Shown piece by piece: positions 1 to 5,806 of a DNA stretch of 7,281 bases. The stretch spans positions 1 through 7,281 of the forward strand of contig JAGOZY010000050.1 of assembly GCA_018058445.1 (NCBI GenBank). The letters run 5' to 3'. A program made the position numbers and the translations under genes. Below the pieces are notes generated by a model, which was given only the letters and a program-made list of their open reading frames with translations, made no database searches and was not told the DNA's origin. How positions within the stretch are numbered: position 1 is the stretch's first letter; the number at the start of each line of letters is the position of its first letter. This DNA comes from Negativicutes bacterium (lineage in GTDB: Bacteria; Bacillota; Negativicutes; JAGOZY01).

Positions 1-1
1 T

Positions 2-880
2 CAAGACGCAATCAAAAAAGTCTTGAACAAAGAGCCTCATAAAGGGATCAACCCAGATGAGTGTGTGGCAGTCGGTGCAGCGATCCAAGCAGGTGTTCTG
101 GCTGGAGACGTTAAAGATGTACTTCTACTTGACGTGACTCCATTGTCACTTGGGATTGAGACCCTTGGTGGGGTATTTACTCGAATCATTGAGCGAAATA
201 CCACAATTCCTACAGCCAAAAGTCAAGTGTTCTCGACAGCAGCTGACGGACAAACTTCAGTTGAAATTCATGTTCTTCAAGGGGAACGAGAAGTGGCTTC
301 TGGTAATAAAACACTGGGACGATTTAGCTTAGATGGTATTCCATCAGCCCCACGAGGAATTCCAAAAATTGAAGTTAGTTTTGATATCGATGCCAATGGT
401 ATCGTTCATGTTGCTGCAAAAGATCAAGGAACTGGCAAAGAACAAAAAATCAGTATCACTTCTTCCGGTGGTTTAAACAAAGACGAAATTGATCGAATGA
501 TGAAAGAAGCAGAAGCTCACGCAGCGGAAGATCAACAACGTAAAGAAGAAGTCGAAACTCGAAATAATGCAGATGCTCTGGTTTATCAAACTGAAAAAGC
601 AATTAAAGACTTAGGTGATAAAGCGGACGCGGCTCAAGTTGAAAAAGCAAATGTTGCTATGGCAGCAGTCAAAGAAGCACTTGCTGGTACGGATATTGAA
701 GTGATTAAAAAAGCTGCCGAAGAACTTCAGACAATCACCTATGAAATTGGTTCAGCCGCGTATGCCGCGACACAAGGCGCCGAAGGCGAGGGAGAAGCCC
801 AAGGTGGAGCTGGCGAAGCAAAAGACGATGTAGTAGATGCAGATTATACGGTTGTCGACGAAGATAAGAAAAAAGAGTAG
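2..880 (+). CDS. dnaK: Molecular chaperone DnaK (Hsp70), C-terminal part, 5' end cut off by the window
   Basis: This is the last 292 residues of DnaK, the ATP-dependent Hsp70 chaperone that binds exposed hydrophobic segments of client proteins in the cytosol with DnaJ and GrpE. The reading frame is open from base 2, so the TTG at 23 is an internal leucine and not a start. The fragment opens in the end of the nucleotide-binding domain ([17 protein letters not shown]). It continues through the hydrophobic interdomain linker DVLLLDV (fragment residues 39-45), the substrate-binding beta domain ([22 protein letters not shown], then [16 protein letters not shown]) and the helical lid. It ends in a Gly/Ala/Glu-rich flexible stretch and an acidic tail, [10 protein letters not shown], followed by KKKE, as is usual in bacterial DnaK. 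Family length is about 610 residues, so roughly the first half is missing. The downstream dnaJ fits the usual hrcA-grpE-dnaK-dnaJ locus. Seven of its eight arginine codons are CGA, which is unusual for a highly expressed gene. Identification is certain. Confidence 0.98.
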   Translation, partial: QDAIKKVLNKEPHKGINPDECVAVGAAIQAGVLAGDVKDVLLLDVTPLSLGIETLGGVFTRIIERNTTIPTAKSQVFSTAADGQTSVEIHVLQGEREVASGNKTLGRFSLDGIPSAPRGIPKIEVSFDIDANGIVHVAAKDQGTGKEQKISITSSGGLNKDEIDRMMKEAEAHAAEDQQRKEEVETRNNADALVYQTEKAIKDLGDKADAAQVEKANVAMAAVKEALAGTDIEVIKKAAEELQTITYEIGSAAYAATQGAEGEGEAQGGAGEAKDDVVDADYTVVDEDKKKE

Positions 881-881
881 A

Positions 882-905
882 TATTTAAAGCTCTGCTTTT
901 AAATA
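882..905 (+). terminator. Stem-loop just after dnaK, possible weak terminator or mRNA 3' end
   Basis: Two bases after the dnaK stop, an A/T-rich stem of about ten pairs can form. Bases 882-891 pair with 895-905, with one bulged T at 900 and a TCT loop at 892-894. The only U-run is inside the right arm (TTTT at 897-900), and no T tract follows, so this is not a classic intrinsic terminator. It could be an mRNA-stabilising or processing hairpin between dnaK and dnaJ, which are often expressed at different levels. The structure is seen in the sequence; the function is inferred. Confidence 0.4.
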
Positions 906-942
906 ATCTATCTAGATGGGTGGATAACTGCCTTTGAAGTTA

Positions 943-971
943 GCAGGGCGTTTCGTAAGAGATTGCCCTGT
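943..971 (+). terminator. GC-containing hairpin in the dnaK-dnaJ gap
   Basis: CAGGGC (944-949) and GCCCTG (965-970) form a perfect six-pair stem, extended by a G-U wobble at each end to eight pairs, with a 13-base loop. Scattered Ts (TTCACTTTA) follow rather than a clean run. Placed directly before a candidate promoter, it may end or attenuate transcripts coming from dnaK. The loop is large and the U tract poor, so this is a tentative call. Confidence 0.35.
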
Positions 972-1001
972 TTCACTTTAGTTGGCAAGCAATGTTAAAA
1001 T
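972..1001 (+). promoter_or_regulatory. Candidate extended -10 promoter for dnaJ
   Basis: TAAAAT (996-1001) matches five of six positions of TATAAT. It is preceded by TG at 993-994 in the exact extended -10 register. TTCACT (972-977) lies 18 bases upstream and matches four of six positions of TTGACA. A transcript would begin near 1008, giving a leader of about 58 bases before the dnaJ start. No CIRCE element (TTAGCACTC-N9-GAGTGCTAA) is present here, so no direct HrcA control of this site is visible. dnaJ may also be read through from dnaK. Confidence 0.4.
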
Positions 1002-1065
1002 AAGAAGATAAGAGTTTTGGTTGCTTTGAAAGAGTTATTTGAGGAAGTCAGAGGAGTGTAAAACG

Positions 1066-2202
1066 TTGGCTAAGAAAGATTTTTATGAAACGTTGGGGGT
1101 GCCCAAGGGAGCGTCGGAAGACGAGATTAAAAAAGCCTATCGCAAGATGGCTCGAAAGCATCACCCTGATTTAAATAAGGAAACCCAAGATGCCGCCGCC
1201 GAGAAGATGAAAGAGGTCAATGAGGCCTATGAAATACTTTCGGATTCCAGCAAAAGGCAGCAATATGATCAATTTGGTCATGCGGCTTTCGATCCTTCGC
1301 AAGGCGGAGGACAAGGCGGTTTCGGTGGTGGCTTTAGCGGAGGCGGCTTCGGTGGCTTTGAGGATATTTTTGATATGTTTGGTGGTGGACGTCGGCGCCA
1401 GCCAAATGGTCCTGTCGTTGGCGACGACCTTCGTTATGACTTAGAGCTGACCTTCGAAGAAGCGGCCTTTGGAACAACGAAAAAAATTAATCTGCCTCGC
1501 ATGGAAAACTGCGATACCTGTCACGGATCAGGAGCTGCAGCTGGAACGCATCCAGAAACCTGTCCGAATTGTCAGGGTAGTGGTCAAGTGCAGCAGCCAG
1601 TAAACACACCTTTTGGCCGGATGATGAATGTGGCTTCCTGTCCGCGTTGTAGTGGAACTGGGAAGATTATCCCTACCCCCTGCTCGACTTGTAAAGGAAA
1701 AGGGAAAGTACGAAAAAATCGAAATCTAGAAGTAAAAGTGCCTGCTGGAACAGACGATGGTCTGCGGCTTCGAATGTCTGGTGAGGGAGAAGCGGGTACC
1801 CGTGGTGGCCCGCCAGGAGATCTTTATATCTATCTGAATGTAAAGCCCCACTCCCTCTTTCAACGTGATGGCAACGATGTCTGGTGTGAAGTACCATTGA
1901 CTATGGTGAAGGCAGCTTTAGGTTCAGAGATTGAAGTGCCGACCTTAGATGGAAAAGTCTCACTGACGATTCCAGAAGGCACACAAACTGGAAAAGTATT
2001 CCGGCTGAAAGAAAAAGGAATTCCCCGTTTGCGTGGAACTGGGCGTGGCGATCAGTATGTCCGGGTAAAAGTCATTATTCCAACAAAAATTGATAGTAAA
2101 CGCCGGAAGCTTTTGGAAGAATTTGCCGAGCTTTCCGGTGATCATGTCAGCCCAGAAGAAAAAAGCTTCTTAAAACAAATGAAAGAAGCGTTAGGGCTTT
2201 AG
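1066..2202 (+). CDS. dnaJ: Chaperone protein DnaJ (Hsp40)
   Basis: DnaJ is the type I J-domain co-chaperone that delivers clients to DnaK and stimulates its ATPase. I chose the TTG at 1066 because it gives the expected N-terminus [12 protein letters not shown] and a protein of 378 residues, a normal family length. GAGGAG at 1051-1056 lies nine bases before it. An upstream in-frame TTG at 1039 would add nine residues unlike the family and would place the ribosome binding site inside the gene. The J domain covers about residues 4-70 with the catalytic HPD at 33-35. A Gly/Phe-rich linker (about 76-108) follows. Four zinc-binding CxxCxGxG repeats then begin at C149, C166, C192 and C206, forming two zinc sites. 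The C-terminal substrate-binding domains complete the protein. All key residues are present. The gap to dnaK is 185 bases, with its own candidate promoter, so dnaJ may be partly independent of dnaK. Confidence 0.97.
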   Translation: MAKKDFYETLGVPKGASEDEIKKAYRKMARKHHPDLNKETQDAAAEKMKEVNEAYEILSDSSKRQQYDQFGHAAFDPSQGGGQGGFGGGFSGGGFGGFEDIFDMFGGGRRRQPNGPVVGDDLRYDLELTFEEAAFGTTKKINLPRMENCDTCHGSGAAAGTHPETCPNCQGSGQVQQPVNTPFGRMMNVASCPRCSGTGKIIPTPCSTCKGKGKVRKNRNLEVKVPAGTDDGLRLRMSGEGEAGTRGGPPGDLYIYLNVKPHSLFQRDGNDVWCEVPLTMVKAALGSEIEVPTLDGKVSLTIPEGTQTGKVFRLKEKGIPRLRGTGRGDQYVRVKVIIPTKIDSKRRKLLEEFAELSGDHVSPEEKSFLKQMKEALGL

Positions 2203-2205
2203 AAT

Positions 2206-2226
2206 TTTTCGGAACATTTCCGAAAA
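2206..2226 (+). repeat. Perfect 9-bp inverted repeat between dnaJ and prmA
   Basis: TTTTCGGAA (2206-2214) and TTCCGAAAA (2218-2226) are perfect inverted copies separated by CAT. The hairpin begins three bases after the dnaJ stop and ends two bases before the prmA ribosome binding site. No T tract follows, so it is not a good terminator on the + strand. It could protect or process the intercistronic mRNA or influence access to the prmA start. The structure is certain; the role is inferred. Confidence 0.6.
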
Positions 2227-2228
2227 TA

Positions 2229-2235
2229 GAGGAGG
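2229..2235 (+). promoter_or_regulatory. Ribosome binding site of prmA, inside a small hairpin
   Basis: GAGGAGG lies eight bases before the GTG start at 2244 and decides that start. AGAGG (2228-2232) can pair with CCTCT (2237-2241) around the loop AGGA, so part of the Shine-Dalgarno sequence is in the stem and part in the loop. The stem is only five pairs, so any effect on translation would be modest. Confidence 0.6.
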
Positions 2236-2243
2236 ACCTCTTT

Positions 2244-3185
2244 GTGGAGTGGATAGAACTAAGCGTCAAAACAACACCAGAAGCCTCTGAATCGGTCTCG
2301 GGTCTCTTTATCCAATTGGGCAGTGGTGGCGTGGAGATTGAAGATTCTGAGTGGATCGAAAATCAACGTGCCCAGGGTGGCTGGGAATATAGTGATCTGG
2401 CCCCAGCAAAAGAACAAGGCGTTGTCGTTGTAAGGGCTTATTTTCCGATCGATCAGTGGATCGAGGAGAAGATTCAACGAATCGAAGAAGGACTCCAAGT
2501 GATTCGTCATAGTGAGTTAGAGCTAGGTGAAGGAATTCTCCACAGCCAGAATATTGATGAAGAAGATTGGGCTCATGCTTGGAAAGCTTATTTTAAGCCA
2601 ATTCGAGTCGGAGAACATCTGATTGTGAAGCCGACCTGGGAAGAATATGAAGCTGATGCGGATGATATTATTTTAGAGCTTGACCCAGGGATGGCATTTG
2701 GTACTGGCACACACCCAACCACACGGCTTTGTATGGAGGCGTTGGAGTCTTATCTACAGCCCGGTATGGATGTTGTCGATGTTGGCTGTGGCTCGGGAAT
2801 TTTGGCAGTGACTGCGGCAAAACTCGGAGCTGCTGGCGTCGATGCGATGGACATCGATCCGTTAGCTGTACGAATTACCATTGAAAATGTTCACTTAAAT
2901 GACGTGGAGAGCGTAGTTCGAAGTCGTGAAAACGATCTTCTTGCTGGCTGGAATCGTCCGGTAAACTTGGTAGTTTCAAACATTGTCGCAGATATTATTT
3001 TAAGATTGGCTCCAGTCGTTCCATCTTGCTTGACTGAAAAAGGCCTTTGGCTATCAGGCGGAATCATCACAGAGCGACGAAGCGAAGTTGAAAAAGCGAT
3101 CAAAGCTCAAGGCTTTAAAATTCTGGAAGTTCGGGAAGAAGCCGGCTGGTGTGTAATCATTGCCCGACTGAAAGAGGTGGCCTAA
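2244..3185 (+). CDS. prmA: Ribosomal protein L11 methyltransferase PrmA
   Basis: PrmA is a cytosolic S-adenosylmethionine-dependent enzyme that trimethylates amino groups of ribosomal protein L11. The 313-residue product has the two expected parts: an N-terminal L11-recognition domain (about 1-100) and a Rossmann-type class I methyltransferase domain. Diagnostic motifs are DPGMAFGTGTHPTT (147-160), the SAM-binding motif I DVGCGSGIL (179-187), the acidic segment MDIDP (202-206) and the NIVAD motif near 246-250 in the substrate/SAM pocket. The start is GTG at 2244, supported by GAGGAGG eight bases upstream and by the typical opening MEWIELSVKT. Its stop codon TAA (3183-3185) shares a base with the ATG of rsmE, so the two are translationally coupled. 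Its position behind dnaJ and before rsmE is the standard order in many Bacillota. Nothing is truncated or missing. Confidence 0.96.
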   Translation: MEWIELSVKTTPEASESVSGLFIQLGSGGVEIEDSEWIENQRAQGGWEYSDLAPAKEQGVVVVRAYFPIDQWIEEKIQRIEEGLQVIRHSELELGEGILHSQNIDEEDWAHAWKAYFKPIRVGEHLIVKPTWEEYEADADDIILELDPGMAFGTGTHPTTRLCMEALESYLQPGMDVVDVGCGSGILAVTAAKLGAAGVDAMDIDPLAVRITIENVHLNDVESVVRSRENDLLAGWNRPVNLVVSNIVADIILRLAPVVPSCLTEKGLWLSGGIITERRSEVEKAIKAQGFKILEVREEAGWCVIIARLKEVA

Positions 3186-3201
3186 TGCGCCGCCTCTTTT
3201 T
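3171..3201 (+). promoter_or_regulatory. Hairpin enclosing the rsmE ribosome binding site and start codon
   Basis: Bases 3171-3181 pair with 3189-3199 to give an 11-pair stem containing one G-U wobble (3178 with 3192). The seven-base loop (3182-3188) contains the TAATG where prmA stops and rsmE starts. The Shine-Dalgarno sequence GAGGTGG (3174-3180) is wholly inside the left arm. Five Ts (3197-3201) end the right arm, so the same element also resembles an intrinsic terminator. Ribosomes finishing prmA would open it, which suggests strict translational coupling. The pairing is seen; the regulatory role is inferred. Confidence 0.55.
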
Positions 3202-3925
3202 CCCATTTTCTGGTAATTCCATTTTATTGAATGGCGAAGCTTTTCATCATTTGGTTCGTGTGAATCGCGCTAACGTAGAAGATGAGATTGAAGTCGCAGA
3301 CGGTCAAGGGCGAGTTGTGCGTGCGCGAATTGCTTCGATCAATGAAGGTCAAGCAGAACTGACTGTTCTTAAAGAAGTCGAAACTAAAATTGAGCCTGAA
3401 ATAAATCTGGTTTTGGGATTTGGTCTATTAAAGGGCGAAAAAAGTGACTGGCTTATTCAAAAAGCGACGGAACTCGGGGTTAGAGAAATCTGGCCTTTAG
3501 CCTTGGATCACTCAGTCGTTCAACTGGACGAGAAAAAAGGGAAAGATCGGGCGGTTCGCTGGCAAAAAATCGCTACGGAAGCAACGCAACAGTGCGGTCG
3601 TGACCGAGTACCGCTTGTAAAGGTGCCAATGAAGCTATCCCAAGCTTTGTCTAGCTTTAGGCAAGATGGAATCGTGATTATGCCTCATGAAGCCTTGCCA
3701 GAGCATTCCTTGAAAAGAGTGTTGAAAACCAGTGAACCCATTAAAGATGTATTTCTGATTATTGGTTCAGAAGGCGGATTTTCGGCAGAAGAAACGAAAC
3801 TCGCAGAAGAGCAAGGCGTAAAACTGGTAAATTTAGGGCCCCGTATTTTACGAGCTGAAACGGCAGCACTGGCAGGGGCTGGGATGATACTTTACGAATG
3901 GGCAGATTTGGGAGGAACTCAATGA
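3185..3925 (+). CDS. rsmE: 16S rRNA (uracil(1498)-N(3))-methyltransferase RsmE
   Basis: RsmE is a SPOUT-class methyltransferase that makes m3U1498 in helix 44 of 16S rRNA, near the decoding site. The ATG at 3185 gives 246 residues, a typical length, and the normal opening MRRLFFPF. GAGGTGG lies four bases upstream. An upstream in-frame start at 3149 would run deep into prmA and add residues that do not fit the family. An N-terminal PUA-like RNA-binding region (about 1-70) precedes the trefoil-knot domain. That domain has KGEKSDWLIQKATELGV (83-99), EATQQCGR (132-139), the SAM-binding IIGSEGGFS (192-200) and LGPRILRAETAA (217-228). All knot motifs are intact. The gene starts on the last base of prmA and overlaps mtaB by four bases, so it sits in the middle of a coupled trio of modification enzymes. 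Confidence 0.96.
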   Translation: MRRLFFPFSGNSILLNGEAFHHLVRVNRANVEDEIEVADGQGRVVRARIASINEGQAELTVLKEVETKIEPEINLVLGFGLLKGEKSDWLIQKATELGVREIWPLALDHSVVQLDEKKGKDRAVRWQKIATEATQQCGRDRVPLVKVPMKLSQALSSFRQDGIVIMPHEALPEHSLKRVLKTSEPIKDVFLIIGSEGGFSAEETKLAEEQGVKLVNLGPRILRAETAALAGAGMILYEWADLGGTQ

Positions 3926-5205
3926 AACGGATCGGGACCCTGACTTTAGGCTGTAAAGTCAATCACACAGAAACTCAAGCGATCGAAGGAATGTTCCGGT
4001 CTGCGGGCTATCAGGTCGTCTCTTTTGACGAAGACGCCGATATTTATTTGGTTAATACCTGCTCGGTGACTCATCTGGGCGAGCGAAAATCTCGGCAAGC
4101 AATCCGTAAAGTTCATCGCCGAAATCCGAATGCTCTTGTGGTTGTCACCGGATGCTATGCACAGTCGGCACCAGGAGAGATTGCTGATATTGAAGGAGTT
4201 AACTTAATTGTTGGAACTCAAGATCGTCAGCACATGGTTGAATGGGTTGAAGAGCAAGGGAAGCAGCAAACGATTCATGTGAATGATATTCTTACGGCGA
4301 AGAATTTCGAAGAGCTTCCTGCCTACGAAGAAGGCCGCAGTCGCGCTTTTTTTAAGGTTCAAGAAGGTTGCAATCAATATTGTACCTATTGCATCATTCC
4401 TTATACTCGGGGGCCACTTCGTTCACGCTCATTAGAAAATGCCGCCCAAGAAGCACAAGGACTTTTTAAACTTGGCTTTGCCGAAATTGTTCTGACTGGA
4501 ATTCACTTAGGATGTTATGGATTTGATCTTGTAGAGCGTCCTAGCCTTGCTGACTTAGTCACCGCAGTGCTGGCCCAGAGTGATGAAGGGCGAGTTCGAT
4601 TAGGCTCTTTGGAGTCTGTTGAAGTCAGTGATGATTTATTAAAACTGATTTCCGAAGAACCTAGGCTCTGCAAGCAACTTCACTTGCCCCTTCAATCGGG
4701 ATCAGATAAAATTCTAAAAGGGATGGGTCGTCCTTATACAGTTGGGAAGTTTAAAGAACTTTTGGCAAAAGTCAGGGCGAAACTACCTAATGTCGGTGTT
4801 ACAACAGACATCATTGTTGGCTTTCCTGGTGAGACGGATGAATTGTTCTCCGAAACACTAGAGGCTGTGAAGGAGCTCAACTTTTCAAATATTCATGTGT
4901 TCCCCTACTCAGCTCGGCGGGGTACTCCGGCGGCAAATTATCTCAATCAGGTGAGCGACTCGGATAAAAAAACACGAGTGGCAAAACTGCAAGAATTAGC
5001 TGATGAATTAGCCGAAGAATTTCGAAACCAATTTATCGGCGAAATTGTTGATGTGATTTGGGAAGAGCCAGACTCAGAAGGTATATCGGGCGGCTGGAGC
5101 AGTGAGTATCTGCGCATTTATGGCAAGGTGACAGATGGAAACGTCGGGAAGTTGTGCCAAGCCAAAGTGCAGCAAAAATATCGAGATGGACTTTGGGCAG
5201 AATAA
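3922..5205 (+). CDS. mtaB: tRNA (N(6)-L-threonylcarbamoyladenosine(37)-C(2))-methylthiotransferase MtaB
   Basis: MtaB is a radical-SAM enzyme with two [4Fe-4S] clusters. It adds a methylthio group to t6A37 in tRNAs that read ANN codons, making ms2t6A and stabilising codon-anticodon pairing. I chose the ATG at 3922, which overlaps the rsmE stop as ATGA and has GGAGGA five bases upstream. The protein has 427 residues. The N-terminal methylthiotransferase domain supplies cluster cysteines C11 (LGCKVN), C47 (NTCSVT) and C78 (TGCYAQ). The radical-SAM motif CxxxCxxC is at C150, C154 and C157. A C-terminal TRAM-like RNA-binding domain occupies roughly the last 60 residues. LGCKVNHTETQ and the gene context (after rsmE) favour MtaB over the paralogues MiaB (ms2i6A) and RimO (ribosomal protein S12). 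All six cysteines are present, so the enzyme should be active. Confidence 0.95.
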   Translation: MKRIGTLTLGCKVNHTETQAIEGMFRSAGYQVVSFDEDADIYLVNTCSVTHLGERKSRQAIRKVHRRNPNALVVVTGCYAQSAPGEIADIEGVNLIVGTQDRQHMVEWVEEQGKQQTIHVNDILTAKNFEELPAYEEGRSRAFFKVQEGCNQYCTYCIIPYTRGPLRSRSLENAAQEAQGLFKLGFAEIVLTGIHLGCYGFDLVERPSLADLVTAVLAQSDEGRVRLGSLESVEVSDDLLKLISEEPRLCKQLHLPLQSGSDKILKGMGRPYTVGKFKELLAKVRAKLPNVGVTTDIIVGFPGETDELFSETLEAVKELNFSNIHVFPYSARRGTPAANYLNQVSDSDKKTRVAKLQELADELAEEFRNQFIGEIVDVIWEEPDSEGISGGWSSEYLRIYGKVTDGNVGKLCQAKVQQKYRDGLWAE

Positions 5206-5256
5206 ATAAAGGGATTCAATCTATAAAAGCGAATACCTATCTTTAGCATAAAAATT

Positions 5257-5268
5257 TCTCTTAAGAGA
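5257..5268 (+). repeat. 12-bp palindrome touching the HIT gene ribosome binding site
   Basis: TCTCTTAAGAGA is a perfect palindrome in the 75-base gap between mtaB and the HIT gene. Its right half runs into the ribosome binding site AGGAGG (5268-5273), seven bases before the ATG at 5281. As RNA it could form a short TCTC/GAGA stem with a TTAA loop, extended by G-U pairs that take in part of the Shine-Dalgarno sequence. As DNA it could be a small operator. I see no convincing promoter in the gap. Confidence 0.4.
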
Positions 5269-5280
5269 GGAGGTTTTTTC

Positions 5281-5622
5281 ATGGAAGATTGTATTTTTTG
5301 CAAGATTGCTCAAAAAGCGATTCCTACTGAACCTTGCTATGAGGACGAACACATTTTTGTTTTTCCTGATATCAATCCAGTAGCGCCAATTCATTGGCTT
5401 GTGATTCCTAAAGTACATTTTTCTTCAATTGTGAGTGCACAGGAAGAAACAGCTCTTTTAGGACATCTTTTTAGCAAACTGCCAGAAATTGCAAAACTTG
5501 CAGGCGTTTCGGAAGATGGCTTCCGAATGGTTGTAAATACAGGCGAAAATGGCGGACAAACTGTCGATCATTTGCATATTCATCTTCTTGGCGGACGAGC
5601 AATGACTTGGCCTCCAGGTTAA
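5281..5622 (+). CDS. Histidine triad (HIT) family protein, HinT-like nucleotide hydrolase
   Basis: This 113-residue protein belongs to the HinT branch of the HIT superfamily. These small cytosolic homodimers hydrolyse AMP-lysine, aminoacyl-adenylates and other nucleoside phosphoramidates. The catalytic triad H97-x-H99-x-H101 is intact in VDHLHIHLLGGR, and the C-terminal GRAMTWPPG is the HinT signature. The N-terminal CIFCKI (C4, C7) is the metal-site pair common in Gram-positive HIT proteins; metal binding is inferred. Length is normal for the family. The ATG at 5281 follows AGGAGG by seven bases. It lies 75 bases after mtaB and may be the last gene of that transcript or have its own weak promoter. 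HIT genes between mtaB and rpsU are common in Bacillota. Because HinT can act on aminoacyl-adenylates, a link to translation quality control is possible, but the exact substrate cannot be read from sequence. Confidence 0.93.
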   Translation: MEDCIFCKIAQKAIPTEPCYEDEHIFVFPDINPVAPIHWLVIPKVHFSSIVSAQEETALLGHLFSKLPEIAKLAGVSEDGFRMVVNTGENGGQTVDHLHIHLLGGRAMTWPPG

Positions 5623-5635
5623 GCCTTACGAGGCT
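5622..5635 (+). other. Small stem-loop at the end of the HIT gene
   Basis: AGCCT (5622-5626) and AGGCT (5631-5635) pair around the tetraloop TACG, starting on the last base of the HIT stop codon. The stem is only five pairs and no T tract follows, so it is more likely an mRNA 3' end or processing structure than a terminator. The next hundred bases, up to the rpsU promoter region, contain no gene I can support. Confidence 0.3.
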
Positions 5636-5709
5636 AAAGATGAATGCATGAATCATAGCAAGGGATAAACAATCGGTTACGCGGAAATGCAAAGTGGAAC
5701 AAAGACGAA

Positions 5710-5741
5710 GTCGAATCCTCAGAACCCTGATCAGATTTGAC
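5710..5741 (+). repeat. Compound inverted repeat overlapping the -35 box of the rpsU promoter
   Basis: GTCGAATC (5710-5717) pairs with GATTTGAC (5734-5741) over eight positions with one G-U wobble. Nested inside, TCAG (5719-5722) pairs with CTGA (5727-5730) around an AACC loop. The right outer arm contains most of the -35 box TTGACA (5737-5742). CTGATCAG (5727-5734) is also a perfect palindrome. A run of seven Ts starts nine bases past the stem, too far for a standard terminator. It may be an operator-like site or the 3' end structure of the HIT transcript. Confidence 0.4.
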
Positions 5742-5765
5742 AAGCCCTACTTTTTTTCGTACAAT
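5737..5765 (+). promoter_or_regulatory. Strong housekeeping sigma-A promoter for rpsU-yqeY
   Basis: TTGACA (5737-5742) is a perfect -35 box. The spacer is exactly 17 bases and TACAAT (5760-5765) matches five of six -10 positions. Transcription should start near 5772, leaving a short leader of about 35 bases before rpsU. The spacer contains seven consecutive Ts (5751-5757). This is the best promoter in the window, as expected for a ribosomal protein gene. Confidence 0.85.
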
Positions 5766-5780
5766 AAGATGAGGTTTATA

Positions 5781-5797
5781 CCCACCCGGAGGGAGGG
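5781..5797 (+). promoter_or_regulatory. Doubled Shine-Dalgarno of rpsU, able to fold back on a C-rich leader
   Basis: The leader holds two overlapping purine motifs, GGAGGG at 5788 and GGAGGG at 5792, the second ending nine bases before the ATG. CCCACCC (5781-5787) can pair with GGGAGGG (5791-5797) as two blocks of three G-C pairs flanking an A-A mismatch, with the loop GGA. The preferred Shine-Dalgarno would then be masked. This could tune S21 synthesis. The complementarity is seen; control by S21 or anything else is inferred. Confidence 0.5.
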
Positions 5798-5806
5798 ATA
5801 GATAAA

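Noticed and set aside
37..219. Minus-strand open frame opposite dnaK
   Set aside because: It is antisense to a clearly conserved dnaK segment, has no ribosome binding site and matches no family; a shadow. The same reasoning removes the other antisense frames in the window.
1039..1065. Upstream TTG start for dnaJ
   Set aside because: It would add nine residues foreign to DnaJ and place the GAGGAG ribosome binding site within the coding region; TTG at 1066 gives the standard N-terminus.
3149..3184. Earlier start for rsmE inside prmA
   Set aside because: The extra twelve residues are an out-of-frame reading of the prmA end; ATG at 3185 has a ribosome binding site and the family's normal start.
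3898..3921. Earlier start for mtaB inside rsmE
   Set aside because: The ATG at 3922 begins directly with the conserved MKRIGTLTLGCKVN and has GGAGGA well placed upstream.
5686..5710. Possible T-box leader fragment (AAAGTGGAAC)
   Set aside because: It only loosely resembles the T-box sequence AGGGTGGNACCGCG, lacks the specifier stem and has no amino-acid-related gene downstream.
5707..5720. tRNA-like T-arm motif (AGTCGAATCCT) upstream of rpsU
   Set aside because: No acceptor stem, D-arm, anticodon arm or CCA-type end can be built around it; chance similarity.
5471..5743. Minus-strand 90-codon frame across the end of the HIT gene and the spacer
   Set aside because: Largely antisense to the conserved HIT motif, with no recognisable domain; it also crosses the rpsU -35 region.
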